NCBI RefSeq assembly: GCF_003688915.1
Contig: NZ_REFU01000002.1
Span: 682,001-746,000 of the forward strand
From: Rhodococcus sp. SBT000017
Lineage (GTDB): Bacteria > Actinomycetota > Actinomycetes > Mycobacteriales > Mycobacteriaceae
Reading direction: 5' to 3'
DNA length: 64,000 nucleotides
The position numbers and the translations under genes are program-made. Below, piece after piece: positions 36,042-44,642 of this stretch; the stretch's first letter is position 1, and the number at the start of each line of letters is the position of its first letter. The notes under the pieces were generated by a model. That model had not been told where the DNA came from. It worked only from the letters and a program-made list of their open reading frames with translations, and did no database searches.

Positions 36042-36871
36042 CCACCACACTCACCCCGCAGTCTTCGACACACATCGACCCCGCCGACCGACCTGTCGTG
36101 CGCCACATCGGCCTGACCCGCACCGCCGCGCAGTCCGTCACCATGGGATATCGGGGTCTGCTCAAGCTCCGGCACAACCCGGAACAGCTCGCCGATGTGG
36201 TCTTCGTACCGATCATCTTCACGCTGATGTTCAGCTACATCTTCGGCGGCGCGGTTGCAGGCGACGTCACCTCGTACCTGCCGTTGATCGTGCCGGGAAT
36301 CCTGGTGCAAACGGTCATCACCGGTTCCGTCGTCACCGGTACCCAGCTACGCGAGGACATGGACAAGGGCGTCTTCGACCGATTCCGATCGCTCCCTATC
36401 GCCCGAATCTCGCCGCTCGCAGGCGCATTGATGGCCGACGTCATCCGCTACCTGATCGCCGCGGTCGTCTGCTTCCTCACCGGACTCGCGATGGGCTACC
36501 ACCCGGCCGGCGGTGCGCTCGGTCTCGCTGGAGCGGTACTACTGGTGATGTTCTGTGCTTGGGCGATCAGCTGGATCTTCGCACTGCTGGGCACCCTGAT
36601 GAGCAAAGCCTCGTCGGTTCAGGGCATCTCGATGCTGGTGTTGTTCCCGCTTACCTTCCTGTCCAATGCCTTCGTCGACACCAGCACGATGCCGAGCTGG
36701 CTAGGCACATTCGCCGATGTCAACCCCGTATCCCACCTGGTGACGGCCGTTCGTGAACTGGCGAACAACGGACACTTCGGAATTCACGTCGTGTACTCAC
36801 TCGTCGGCGGCGCCGTCATCGTTGCGATCTTCGCCCCACTGACCGTCCGAATGTACATGCGCAAGGCCTAG
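36038..36871 (+). CDS. DrrB-type ABC transporter permease
   Basis: The 277-residue ABC-2 permease has six hydrophobic segments and the DrrB/ABC-2 pattern (NPEQLADVVFVPIIFTLMF, REDMDKGVFDRFRSLPIAR, LFPLTFLSNAFV). It couples to the preceding ATPase through the ATGA overlap and forms the membrane channel. Its TAG stop overlaps the stop of the convergent regulator gene (CTAG at 36868-36871). Confidence 0.9.
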   Translation: MTTTLTPQSSTHIDPADRPVVRHIGLTRTAAQSVTMGYRGLLKLRHNPEQLADVVFVPIIFTLMFSYIFGGAVAGDVTSYLPLIVPGILVQTVITGSVVTGTQLREDMDKGVFDRFRSLPIARISPLAGALMADVIRYLIAAVVCFLTGLAMGYHPAGGALGLAGAVLLVMFCAWAISWIFALLGTLMSKASSVQGISMLVLFPLTFLSNAFVDTSTMPSWLGTFADVNPVSHLVTAVRELANNGHFGIHVVYSLVGGAVIVAIFAPLTVRMYMRKA

Positions 36872-39800
36872 ACAAGCGGAAGCAACCGCAGAATCTCCTG
36901 CAGCGCAATACTTCTGGTGAATACTGCGGCCCGAGCGAGCCCGGCGTCGACCTCACGGTCACCGGCAATCGCTCGGGCCGCAGTGACATGTCGATCGATC
37001 CGCATCGACGGAAAGTCCTGCCGACCCACCGCCCTGCTCGACACCGCCAGCAACTGCATCCCCAACGCCCGGTCTCCGCGGTGAATCTCGAACGAACCCA
37101 CCGCACACGCAACTGCGCCGAACATCGGAATGTCGTAGAAACCGCCCGGCACCAACATATTCCACGGCTTGCGCGTCAGCGCCGCCACCGCATCGGCCAT
37201 ATCCTCGCCGCAACCGTGCAGAACGTGCGCACCCACGGCCGCACACACCAGAATGGTCATGAACGGATCACTTGGATCCTCCGACGGCCACCCACCCAAC
37301 GCCAACGCGGCACGAAAACCCTCGAGACCCTGCTCGACGGGACCGTCCTCGAGATCCGCAGCAGCCCGCGCCGCCGTCAACGACGCGGAATTCGACCGCT
37401 GCTGAGCGCGATCCCAGCGGGCACCGACGTCAGTGTCCGAGGGTGGATCGAGGGCGATCTCCTGCCCCTGCGCCGCGGCTTCCAGCTCATCGATCAGTCC
37501 CCGTCCCTCGTCCACGCGACCAGCTCCGATCAACGCCATCGCCAGAAAAGTGCGCGTCTGCATGCTCTCCTCGAACGCATGCATCTCCCACATGACGTCG
37601 GCCGAGGTTCGGTAGTACTCCACGGCCCGCGCGTAGTCACCCGACAGGCCGTACGAGCTGGCCAGCGTCTGCGACGTCGAGCCAACGGCCCACAGGTCGC
37701 CCCGACGCCGTGCGATGACGAGCGCCTGCTCGCCGTCTCGGATCGACTCGAACAGGCGGCCCGAGTTCTGAGCCAGCATCGAGCGAACGACGTACGCGTT
37801 GCAGCGAACGTCGTCGTGCTCGGATCGAATGGCCAGGGCGAGTTTTCGGGCCAATCCTCGACCCCCGGCGTGGTGGACCACAACTTCCGAGTTGAAGCGC
37901 AACCCCGGCGACATCCCGGCTCGACTGTTCAGCAGGTGCCGGAGATCCATGCGAATGCGAGCTACCCGACGAAGATCCCCGCCGTAGGCGAAGTGGGCTG
38001 CCAGCACCAGCAGGGCCATCGCGGCATTGTCGTCGGGCGTGCCGACCATCCCGCCACGCATGCTTCTCGACACCCGGTCTGCCCAGTTGAGCACCTCCGA
38101 ATGCGCCCCGCGCATGGCCCAGAAGTAGCCCAGTACCGAGAACAACGTGCACACGTGGTCCGAAAACTGTTGCGCATGAGAATGTCTCATCACCGACAGC
38201 AGGTTGTCGTGTTCGGCCTCCATGAGCGCGACCATCTCGGCCGGACGCCCACCGGAATAGCCGGCGGACACCCGAACCGCGACGGACGTGGACCACTCAC
38301 GCAGTCGTGCTGCGACTTCTTGGACCTCGCCGCTGGCGTCGAGCTGCTCCTCGCCGTACTCGCGCACCGTCTCGAGCATGTGGTACCGAATTCCGGTCGT
38401 CGTCTCGACCACGCTGAGCATGGACTGATTCACCAGACCGTCGAGCGCAGCCGAAACATCCTCCACTGCAGCCCATTGCGCCACCTGCCTCGCTGCGTCG
38501 AGATCGAATCCCGCAGGGAACCGGCACAGTCGACGCAGCGCCGCCTGCTCGGAGGCGTCGAGCAGATTCCAACTCCAGTCGATGACGGCGTGCAACGTCC
38601 GATGCCGTTCGGGCCTGGTTCGATCCGCCGATTTCAGTAGCGTGAAGCGACGGTCGAGCCTCGCTTCGATCTCCTCGACGCTCATCGACTTGACCCGTGC
38701 CGCAGCCAGTTCGATCGCCAACGGCAATCCGTCCAACGTACGGCACAGGCGGGCCACCGCGTCGGGTTCGAGGTGCGCCGACGGCCGGACTGCCCGCGCC
38801 CTGATGCAGAACAGTTCCGTCGCAGGCGAATTCGAGCCGATGAGGCCCAGTGACGGCAGCGGAAAGACCGACTCGGCCGTGATCCCCATCGGGGAACGCG
38901 ACGTCGCCAGCACCGTCACCGCGTCGGTCGACGCAACCAGGGCGTCGACCACCACCGCGACCTCGTCGATCACGTGCTCGCAATTGTCGAGAATCAGCAA
39001 GCCCCGCCGCGTCGAGAAGACGTCGACCAGTCGTTCCCGAATCGAATGGACCCGGGCGACCGGAAGCCCACCGACCTTGACGTCGGCCTCGGTGAGGCCC
39101 AGGGTCGCTCCGATCGCCGAGGCGACGTCCTCCTCGCTGCGCAGCGATGCCAGTTCGACGAAAGCTACCGACATGTGGGCACCGGCGCGGCGTCCGAGTT
39201 CGTGTGCGATCCGCGTCTTACCCGCGCCGCCGGGACCGAGGACCGTGGTCACACGAGAACTGCCGAGCAGTACCTCGATCGCGTCGACGTCGTCGCCTCG
39301 TCCGATGAGTGCGTTCGGTGCGGCGCGCAGACCGATGGCCTGCAGCATCTTCGGTGCGGTGTGTCCCAGAATCTCGGTGTTCAACGCGGTCACGGCCGGC
39401 GAGGGGTCCGTTCCCAGACGTTCGGCGAGTTCGGTTCGCAACGCCGCGAACAGCGTGAGGGCATCGTTGGATCTGCCTGCGCCGTGCAATGCACGCATGA
39501 GGTCGGCGGTAGCAAGTTCGTCGGTTGGATCTGCGGCGACTCTCGCCCGAGCAAGCGGGATGGCGTCGTCGAAACGGCGCAACCCGAGCAACGCCGAGAT
39601 CTGTACGGACCTCAGCGCGACCTCGAGCAGTTCGGCCTGCACTCGGACCGATTCCGCAGGCTCCCCTCGCCACAGCCTCAGGGCGTCGAGCACACCGTCG
39701 AGAGCGTCCTGCCACTGCGAAGAAGCGAGCCGACCCTCCGCAGCGCGAGTGAGGACACGCGCGCGGCCGAGGTCGGTGTCGTCAGAGTCGAGAGCCAACC

Positions 39801-40215
39801 GATAGCCACCGCGGTCGCTCTCGAGAACGCCTGCGGGCAACACCGACCGCAGCCGAGAGATCTGCGTCTGCAGAGCGTTCTTCGGCGAACGGGGAGGCTC
39901 GTCGGGCCACACCTCGTCGATGAGCGCGTGCGCCGACCGCATCCGCCCCGGTTCCAGCGCCAAGGCCACCAGCAGGGCCTGCGCCCGCGCACCCGGCACC
40001 GGAACGAAATCGTTGCCGATTCGGGTCGCGACCACGCCGAGGATCCTCACCACCGGGAGGTCGGTCGTGAGGTGATTCGTCCGAGGATGCGCGATATCGA
40101 TGGGCACTGCCACCAGATCGTAGGCCGATGATGTGACCCCATCGACCTGACCTTCGGATTGTTTCGAGCCTCTAACCAAACCGCGAGACGGTACAGTGTT
40201 CACGTCGCCTGTCAT
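36868..40215 (-). CDS. Large BTAD-domain regulator with AAA/NB-ARC-like ATPase (AfsR/SARP-like)
   Basis: The protein of about 1115 residues has an OmpR-type winged helix (RILGVVATRIGNDFVPVPGARAQALLVALALEP), a bacterial transcriptional activation domain (to about 290) and a P-loop ATPase with GPGGAGKTRIAHELGRR and GLLILDNCEHVIDE. A long helical TPR-like C-terminal half follows. This is the AfsR/SARP plan: signal-controlled transcription activator. The start is uncertain: ATG 40215 is used, GTG 40248 or internal GTGs are possible, and the first 50 residues look disordered. It is divergent from the DnaK-like gene and convergent with the DrrAB exporter. Confidence 0.82.
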   Translation of the reverse strand: MTGDVNTVPSRGLVRGSKQSEGQVDGVTSSAYDLVAVPIDIAHPRTNHLTTDLPVVRILGVVATRIGNDFVPVPGARAQALLVALALEPGRMRSAHALIDEVWPDEPPRSPKNALQTQISRLRSVLPAGVLESDRGGYRLALDSDDTDLGRARVLTRAAEGRLASSQWQDALDGVLDALRLWRGEPAESVRVQAELLEVALRSVQISALLGLRRFDDAIPLARARVAADPTDELATADLMRALHGAGRSNDALTLFAALRTELAERLGTDPSPAVTALNTEILGHTAPKMLQAIGLRAAPNALIGRGDDVDAIEVLLGSSRVTTVLGPGGAGKTRIAHELGRRAGAHMSVAFVELASLRSEEDVASAIGATLGLTEADVKVGGLPVARVHSIRERLVDVFSTRRGLLILDNCEHVIDEVAVVVDALVASTDAVTVLATSRSPMGITAESVFPLPSLGLIGSNSPATELFCIRARAVRPSAHLEPDAVARLCRTLDGLPLAIELAAARVKSMSVEEIEARLDRRFTLLKSADRTRPERHRTLHAVIDWSWNLLDASEQAALRRLCRFPAGFDLDAARQVAQWAAVEDVSAALDGLVNQSMLSVVETTTGIRYHMLETVREYGEEQLDASGEVQEVAARLREWSTSVAVRVSAGYSGGRPAEMVALMEAEHDNLLSVMRHSHAQQFSDHVCTLFSVLGYFWAMRGAHSEVLNWADRVSRSMRGGMVGTPDDNAAMALLVLAAHFAYGGDLRRVARIRMDLRHLLNSRAGMSPGLRFNSEVVVHHAGGRGLARKLALAIRSEHDDVRCNAYVVRSMLAQNSGRLFESIRDGEQALVIARRRGDLWAVGSTSQTLASSYGLSGDYARAVEYYRTSADVMWEMHAFEESMQTRTFLAMALIGAGRVDEGRGLIDELEAAAQGQEIALDPPSDTDVGARWDRAQQRSNSASLTAARAAADLEDGPVEQGLEGFRAALALGGWPSEDPSDPFMTILVCAAVGAHVLHGCGEDMADAVAALTRKPWNMLVPGGFYDIPMFGAVACAVGSFEIHRGDRALGMQLLAVSSRAVGRQDFPSMRIDRHVTAARAIAGDREVDAGLARAAVFTRSIALQEILRLLPLV

Positions 40216-40272
40216 GAGGGCGAGTTCTTCAGACCTGAACACCGTCACCGAAATGGAGAGGCCGGAGAAGCG

Positions 40273-41529
40273 ATGCGTTCGTCAGTGGGTGTGTCCCTGG
40301 GCACGTGCGGCATTCGCACGGCACGGACCACCGAAGACGGCGCGTGGACCGACGGCACCCAGTTCGACGATTGGCAGCTCTCCCCCACGGCGTCCGACGT
40401 CGCGCGCGTCGTCCGCGGCATCGTCGACAGTCCCGACGCGCCCCAGTCGCTCGGCGTCGCCTATCGCACCCCCGAGGAACGCACCGGGATCGCCGACGCG
40501 CTGGCCGAGGAGTACGTCTCCGACGTCCACCTCATCGACAGGACCGGCGCGGCAATGGAATACCTGCGCCCAGGGCTTCCCTCCCACCACCGAACGATCG
40601 CGCTGTTCGACGCGGGCGAGACCGGAGTCGACGTCGACATCGTGGACGTCGAATCCGGCCGCTCCTACGGTTCGGCGCGGACCACCGCCATGAGCGGTGC
40701 CTCCTTCGACGCTGTGGTCCGTGAACACATACTCGGACTCGGCATAGTGCGTCCACCCCAATCTCCGGACGAAGACAGTGCGCTCACGGCGTTCTGCCGC
40801 GGGATCAAAGAGGCGCTGTCCTCGCACCTGACCACCAGCACTCCCGACGGCGAGCACATCCTCCTCGAGCGGCACATCTTCGAGCTGTCCATTGCACGCT
40901 CCACCGAACAGGCCGCCGAAACGGTGCGTCAACTCGGTCTCGAGGCCGAGTTCTATCCCGACGCCGTCATCGCCATCGGTGGCACGTCCAACGTTCCGTT
41001 GGTCCGTGCCACCCTCGAACGCTTCCTGCAACTGCCGGTCGTCGTCCCGGACAGGCCAGAGCTGGTCGTCGCCGGCGGTGCCGCGGTACACGCCACCCAC
41101 GTCGACGCGACCCACGTGCCGCCGCTGGTCTCGCACCGCCCCGCGTTGGCACGGCTGGGCATGATCGCGCTACCGATCGCAGGCGTCATCGCCGCGATCG
41201 GACTGTTCACCGCACTCGGATCCAGCGACGAGAGTCAACCGCTGAGCACGCCCGCCAGCGTCGGTGAGTCGGTTCCGCAAACCACGACGCCTGCCGCCAC
41301 CAGCACCACGACGGCCACATCGTCGCCGCCCCCCGACATCCCACCTCCCCCACCGACCACCACCGCACCTGCACCTGCTGCCGCCGATGCAGCGCCCTAC
41401 GTGCAGTACCAGCAGCCGCACTACTACCCGCCGCCACCTCCGCCTCCCCCCACGGTGCCCCTCCCACAGATTCCCGGTGTCCAGATGCCCGTCATCCCGC
41501 TGCCGGTATTGCCGCGCCTGCCGTTCTGA
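40273..41529 (+). CDS. DnaK-like (Hsp70 ATPase fold) membrane protein with Pro-rich tail
   Basis: The 418-residue protein has an actin/Hsp70-like N-terminal domain: phosphate loop [29 protein letters not shown], and the adenosine motif [18 protein letters not shown] with [10 protein letters not shown]. One membrane helix follows (about residues 295-315). The tail is rich in Pro, Thr and Ser ([28 protein letters not shown]) and probably lies outside the membrane. ATG 40273 follows GGAGAAG. It lacks an Hsp70 substrate domain, so it is a sensor or scaffold rather than a chaperone. The role is unknown. Confidence 0.72.
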   Translation: MRSSVGVSLGTCGIRTARTTEDGAWTDGTQFDDWQLSPTASDVARVVRGIVDSPDAPQSLGVAYRTPEERTGIADALAEEYVSDVHLIDRTGAAMEYLRPGLPSHHRTIALFDAGETGVDVDIVDVESGRSYGSARTTAMSGASFDAVVREHILGLGIVRPPQSPDEDSALTAFCRGIKEALSSHLTTSTPDGEHILLERHIFELSIARSTEQAAETVRQLGLEAEFYPDAVIAIGGTSNVPLVRATLERFLQLPVVVPDRPELVVAGGAAVHATHVDATHVPPLVSHRPALARLGMIALPIAGVIAAIGLFTALGSSDESQPLSTPASVGESVPQTTTPAATSTTTATSSPPPDIPPPPPTTTAPAPAAADAAPYVQYQQPHYYPPPPPPPPTVPLPQIPGVQMPVIPLPVLPRLPF

Positions 41530-41576
41530 CCGGCCGCGTTCTCACCCGTCGGACAGATACGGAAAGATCGTCGCTC

Positions 41577-42446
41577 ATGGCCACCACTGCGCAATGGATC
41601 GAAGGTGCGCGACCGCGCACACTCCCGAATGCGATCGCCCCCGTCCTCGTCGGCACCGGTGCGGCCGTATCGCTGGACGGAGGAGTGTGGTGGAAGGCGC
41701 TGCTGGCGTTGGTCGTCTCGCTGGCTCTGATAGTCGGCGTCAACTTCGCCAACGATTACTCCGACGGAATCCGTGGCACCGACGACGATCGAGTCGGGCC
41801 CCTGAGACTGGTCGGCTCGAAGGCCGCGTCCGCCGGGGCAGTCAAGAAGGCCGCCATCGGTTGCTTCGCAGTCGGCGCAGTGGCCGGACTGGTCCTGGCT
41901 GCGACCAGCGCGTGGTGGCTGGTCATCGTCGGGCTCGTCTGCATCGCCGGTGCCTGGTACTACACCGGCGGCTCGAAGCCGTACGGCTACAGCGGTTTCG
42001 GCGAGATCGCCGTGTTCGTGTTCTTCGGTCTCGTTGCGGTTCTCGGCACCCAGTTCGTGCAAGCCGAGCAGATCGACTGGGCGGGAGTGTTGGCAGCGGT
42101 GGCTGTCGGATCGTTCTCGAGTGCAGTCCTGGTCGCCAACAACTTGCGCGACATCCCCACCGACACCGAATCCGGGAAACTCACTCTCGCAGTGCGATTG
42201 GGCGACACCCGCACTCGCTACCTGCATCTCGCGTTGCTGGTGGTGCCGTTCGCGATGACCGTCGTTCTGATCGCTCGCACCCCATGGGCGTTGGTCGGCC
42301 TGCTCGCGCTTCCCTTCGCCGCTCGCGCGAATTCCCCGGTACGCAAGGGAGCTCATGGATTCGAGCTGATTCCGGCGCTGCGCGATTCGGGCCTGGCGAT
42401 GCTCGTCTGGGGCGCGAGCACCGGCGTTGCGTTGGCCTTCGCCTAA
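41577..42446 (+). CDS. menA: 1,4-dihydroxy-2-naphthoate polyprenyltransferase
   Basis: The 289-residue UbiA-superfamily membrane enzyme attaches the polyprenyl chain to DHNA. The aspartate motif [14 protein letters not shown] (about 60-73) and the second motif [18 protein letters not shown] (about 187) are intact. It has about eight membrane helices. It uses the diphosphate made by a synthase such as the one at 11024. It converges with the small membrane protein gene at 42443. Confidence 0.96.
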   Translation: MATTAQWIEGARPRTLPNAIAPVLVGTGAAVSLDGGVWWKALLALVVSLALIVGVNFANDYSDGIRGTDDDRVGPLRLVGSKAASAGAVKKAAIGCFAVGAVAGLVLAATSAWWLVIVGLVCIAGAWYYTGGSKPYGYSGFGEIAVFVFFGLVAVLGTQFVQAEQIDWAGVLAAVAVGSFSSAVLVANNLRDIPTDTESGKLTLAVRLGDTRTRYLHLALLVVPFAMTVVLIARTPWALVGLLALPFAARANSPVRKGAHGFELIPALRDSGLAMLVWGASTGVALAFA

Positions 42447-42823
42447 CGCTTGTCGGGCACGAATGCGCCCAACAGGAAGTTCACGATCGAGATGATGATC
42501 GCGCCCCAGAACGCGGCGGCGAAACCGACGATCTCGAGACCGTAGCCGGTCTGCGACGACAGCCAGCCCGTCAACAACAGCATCAACGCGTTGATCACGA
42601 GAGTGAACAGCCCGAGAGTCAGAATCAGCAACGGCAGCGACATGAGCTGCACCAGCGGCTTGATGAACGCATTGACGATCGTCAACACGGCCGCGATACC
42701 CAGCAGCACCACGATGTCCCACCCGTCGCCGCGCCCCGAGCTGGTGACAGTGATGCCGTCCACGAATTCTTTGGCAACCCAAATGGCAACGGCGTTGATC
42801 ACGAGCCGAATCAAGAAGTTCAT
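42443..42823 (-). CDS. Phage-holin-4-superfamily (PF04020 type) membrane protein
   Basis: The 126-residue protein has four membrane helices with the family pattern [52 protein letters not shown]. Despite the family name, chromosomal members are common and are not phage lysis genes. ATG 42823 (MNFLIRLV) is used; the frame is open upstream. The stop overlaps the end of menA by three bases. Confidence 0.82.
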   Translation of the reverse strand: MNFLIRLVINAVAIWVAKEFVDGITVTSSGRGDGWDIVVLLGIAAVLTIVNAFIKPLVQLMSLPLLILTLGLFTLVINALMLLLTGWLSSQTGYGLEIVGFAAAFWGAIIISIVNFLLGAFVPDKR

Positions 42824-42855
42824 GGCGCCATCGTAGAGTCGCAAACGGCCGAGAG

Positions 42856-43368
42856 CTATGGCGTCCGCACGAGCGAGACAACCGATCGCAACAGCTCGAG
42901 TGAGCATTGCTGCTGCACCAGTTCGGTGAACGACGGATCGGCACCACGAACCAAACCGAGAAGAATATGTTCGACGCCGATCTCGCGGTCCCGTCGTTCG
43001 ACGGCTTCCTTCAGCGACAGCTTCAGCACTTCCTTGGCCGATGCGGCGAACGGGAGGTAATGCGGTACTGAGGTCTGCGCGCCCTCCAGTGCGCGCGGGC
43101 CGAGAGTGGAGTCGATCGTCGAGACGATGGCGTCCAGATCGATTCCGAGAGACTTCAGCGCACGCGCATCCTGAGACTGCGCGTCCGCGAGAACTCCGTC
43201 GACTGTGAATCCGGCTGCCCCCAGTGCCTTCTTCAGAGGTTCGTCGGCATGATCGAGGGCACCGAGAAACAGGTGTACGGGCTCGATCCGGTGCGAATGC
43301 AACGCCCGCGCGTGGCCCTGCGCGCCGACGACGACAGCTCTGGCCGACTTGGTGAATTGCTCGAACAT
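42856..43368 (-). CDS. Stand-alone Clp N-domain protein
   Basis: This 170-residue protein consists of two Clp_N repeats (MFEQFTKSARAVVVGAQGHARAL ... HLFLGALDH; PFAASAKEVLKLSLKEAVERRDREIGVEHILLGL) with no ATPase module. It resembles the N-domain of ClpC that binds adaptors and arginine-phosphorylated or damaged proteins. It starts 6 bp after the small HTH gene, so they form one operon. It may act as a sensor or decoy for the HTH partner; this is inference. Confidence 0.85.
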   Translation of the reverse strand: MFEQFTKSARAVVVGAQGHARALHSHRIEPVHLFLGALDHADEPLKKALGAAGFTVDGVLADAQSQDARALKSLGIDLDAIVSTIDSTLGPRALEGAQTSVPHYLPFAASAKEVLKLSLKEAVERRDREIGVEHILLGLVRGADPSFTELVQQQCSLELLRSVVSLVRTP

Positions 43369-43374
43369 GATTGT

Positions 43375-43590
43375 CTACCTTCCCTTTCCGCCGTGCTTCT
43401 TGTGGACGGCCTGCCTGCTGACTCCCAGCGAGTCGGCAATCGCCTGCCAGGCCCAGCCGTTGCGTCGTGCATTGGCGACCTGAACGGCCTCCAGGCGCTC
43501 GAGCAACCGCCGAAGAGCGGCTACCGCACGCAGCCCCTCCCCCGGATCGGAGCTGGCGGCTGCGGCAGCAAGTGCAGTGGCTTCGGTCAT
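43375..43590 (-). CDS. Small helix-turn-helix regulator paired with Clp_N protein
   Basis: The 71-residue protein has a leucine-rich helix (GLRAVAALRRLLERLEAVQVANARRNG) and a C-terminal helix-turn-helix (WAWQAIADSLGVSRQAVHKKHGGKGR). ATG 43590 is used because the operators begin directly upstream. Short HTH genes with a downstream Clp_N gene recur in actinobacteria. The two palindromes at 43593 and 43620 suggest that it represses its own operon, probably in response to protein stress sensed through the Clp_N partner. Confidence 0.8.
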   Translation of the reverse strand: MTEATALAAAAASSDPGEGLRAVAALRRLLERLEAVQVANARRNGWAWQAIADSLGVSRQAVHKKHGGKGR

Positions 43591-43592
43591 GA

Positions 43593-43610
43593 TGTCAATA
43601 TAAGTTGACA
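43593..43610. promoter_or_regulatory. Palindromic operator 1 (TGTCAA-N6-TTGACA)
   Basis: TGTCAATATAAGTTGACA is a perfect 6-6-6 inverted repeat beginning 3 bp before the HTH start codon. Confidence 0.7.
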
Positions 43611-43619
43611 AGAGGTAGC

Positions 43620-43637
43620 TGTCAACTTCGGTTGACG
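43620..43637. promoter_or_regulatory. Palindromic operator 2 (TGTCAA-N6-TTGACG)
   Basis: TGTCAACTTCGGTTGACG repeats the same motif with one end mismatch. The centres of the two sites are 27 bp apart. GTCAAC/GTTGAC pair exactly around TTCG. Confidence 0.7.
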
Positions 43638-43655
43638 CAATGACCTACGGCGCAT

Positions 43656-43997
43656 TCAGCGATCCAGGTCGATGTCGACAGTCACCCGCCCACGGTCGTC
43701 ACGAGTCGCCACGGCAAGGCCGGAGTGATGGACGCCGGCGAGGTCGACATCGACCCGACCGCCGTCGCTCTCGAAGTTTCGCCACCAGCTCTTCTTGTCC
43801 GGCACGGCCACCGCAACTTTCACGTGATTGCCCGTTCGCTTGTAGGCCACTGGCAGTGAGAACTCCTTGCCGGATTTCCGGCCGGTATAGGTCAGGATCC
43901 CCATCGACCGTCCGAGCACTCTGTCGAGCACCGGCTCCTTCATGACGACCACGAAAACCTTGTTGAACGCTGCTGCCGATTTCTGGAAGGTGTTCAC
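43656..43997 (-). CDS. F420-dependent quinone reductase-like (nitroreductase/DDN family) protein
   Basis: The 113-residue split-barrel protein has the Ddn-family pattern: VMKEPVLDRVLGRSMGILTYTGRKSGKEFSLPVAY, DKKSWWRNFESDGG and a final beta strand. Family members use cofactor F420H2 to reduce menaquinone or nitroaromatics. It is shorter than Ddn, so function is inferred. GTG 43997 follows GGAGGCGGCACA. The window's many menaquinone genes make a quinone substrate plausible. Downstream lies the HTH/Clp_N operon. Confidence 0.7.
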   Translation of the reverse strand: MNTFQKSAAAFNKVFVVVMKEPVLDRVLGRSMGILTYTGRKSGKEFSLPVAYKRTGNHVKVAVAVPDKKSWWRNFESDGGRVDVDLAGVHHSGLAVATRDDRGRVTVDIDLDR

Positions 43998-44064
43998 TGT
44001 GCCGCCTCCGGGGTTGCCCTGCACGTGATGCCGAGCGTAGCGGCGTTGCCGCTCGACGGAGTCG

Positions 44065-44565
44065 TCACTGCGAGGACACACTGTCTTCCATCGACTCGGC
44101 CAATATGTTCAGGGCTTCGAGGACTCGCTCCCGTCGCGCACCCAATGTGTCGAACAATCGGCCGTGAGCCGCAAGCTCGCGCGGAAAGAACTCGTCCACA
44201 ACATCTTTGCCCGCGTCGGTCAACGTGATCGACGCGGACCTCCGATCCTCGGCGTTCTGCACGCGTTCGAGGAATCCGCGGCGCTCGAGCTTCCCCAACG
44301 CCTTGCTGACTCCGGCGCGAGTCATACCGAGTAGCTCCGCCAGCCGCACCGCCGTCACGGGTTCCGTGCCGTAGCGCAGCGGCACCATCAGTTCGACCTC
44401 GGCGACCGTGACGCCTGCCTCGGCATAGATTGGTTCGACGGCCAACTCGAGGAGCGCGACGATGCGCTTGATCTGGGCAACCACCCGCATCGGCGAGGCG
44501 TCGAGGCCGGGGTTGGATTCGGCCCACCGTGTGCAGGTCAGTTCACGAAGCGATGCGTCGGTCAT
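44065..44565 (-). CDS. MarR-family transcriptional regulator
   Basis: The 166-residue protein has the winged-helix core of MarR: VTVAEVELMVPLRYGTEPVTAVRLAELLGMTRAGVSKALGKLERRGFLERVQNAEDRR, about residues 45-105. ATG 44565 is used; GTG 44577 is an alternative. It is divergent from the thioredoxin-reductase-like gene, with an imperfect palindrome at 44581 between them, so it probably controls that gene and itself. The inducing ligand is unknown. Confidence 0.85.
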   Translation of the reverse strand: MTDASLRELTCTRWAESNPGLDASPMRVVAQIKRIVALLELAVEPIYAEAGVTVAEVELMVPLRYGTEPVTAVRLAELLGMTRAGVSKALGKLERRGFLERVQNAEDRRSASITLTDAGKDVVDEFFPRELAAHGRLFDTLGARRERVLEALNILAESMEDSVSSQ

Positions 44566-44580
44566 CGTCACCACCAATGT

Positions 44581-44596
44581 TGTTAACCAGTTGACA
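44581..44596. promoter_or_regulatory. Candidate MarR operator
   Basis: TGTTAACCAGTTGACA is a 7-2-7 inverted repeat with one mismatch, located in the 77-bp divergent gap. Its right half contains TTGACA, a possible -35 for the plus-strand gene. Confidence 0.5.
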
Positions 44597-44642
44597 GTCC
44601 TGCTACGTTCAGACTCTAGCCCATCGACTTCGAGGAGCCCTC

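Noticed and set aside
42443..42823. Phage holin indicating a prophage
   Set aside because: No phage genes are near. The family name is historical and chromosomal copies are common.
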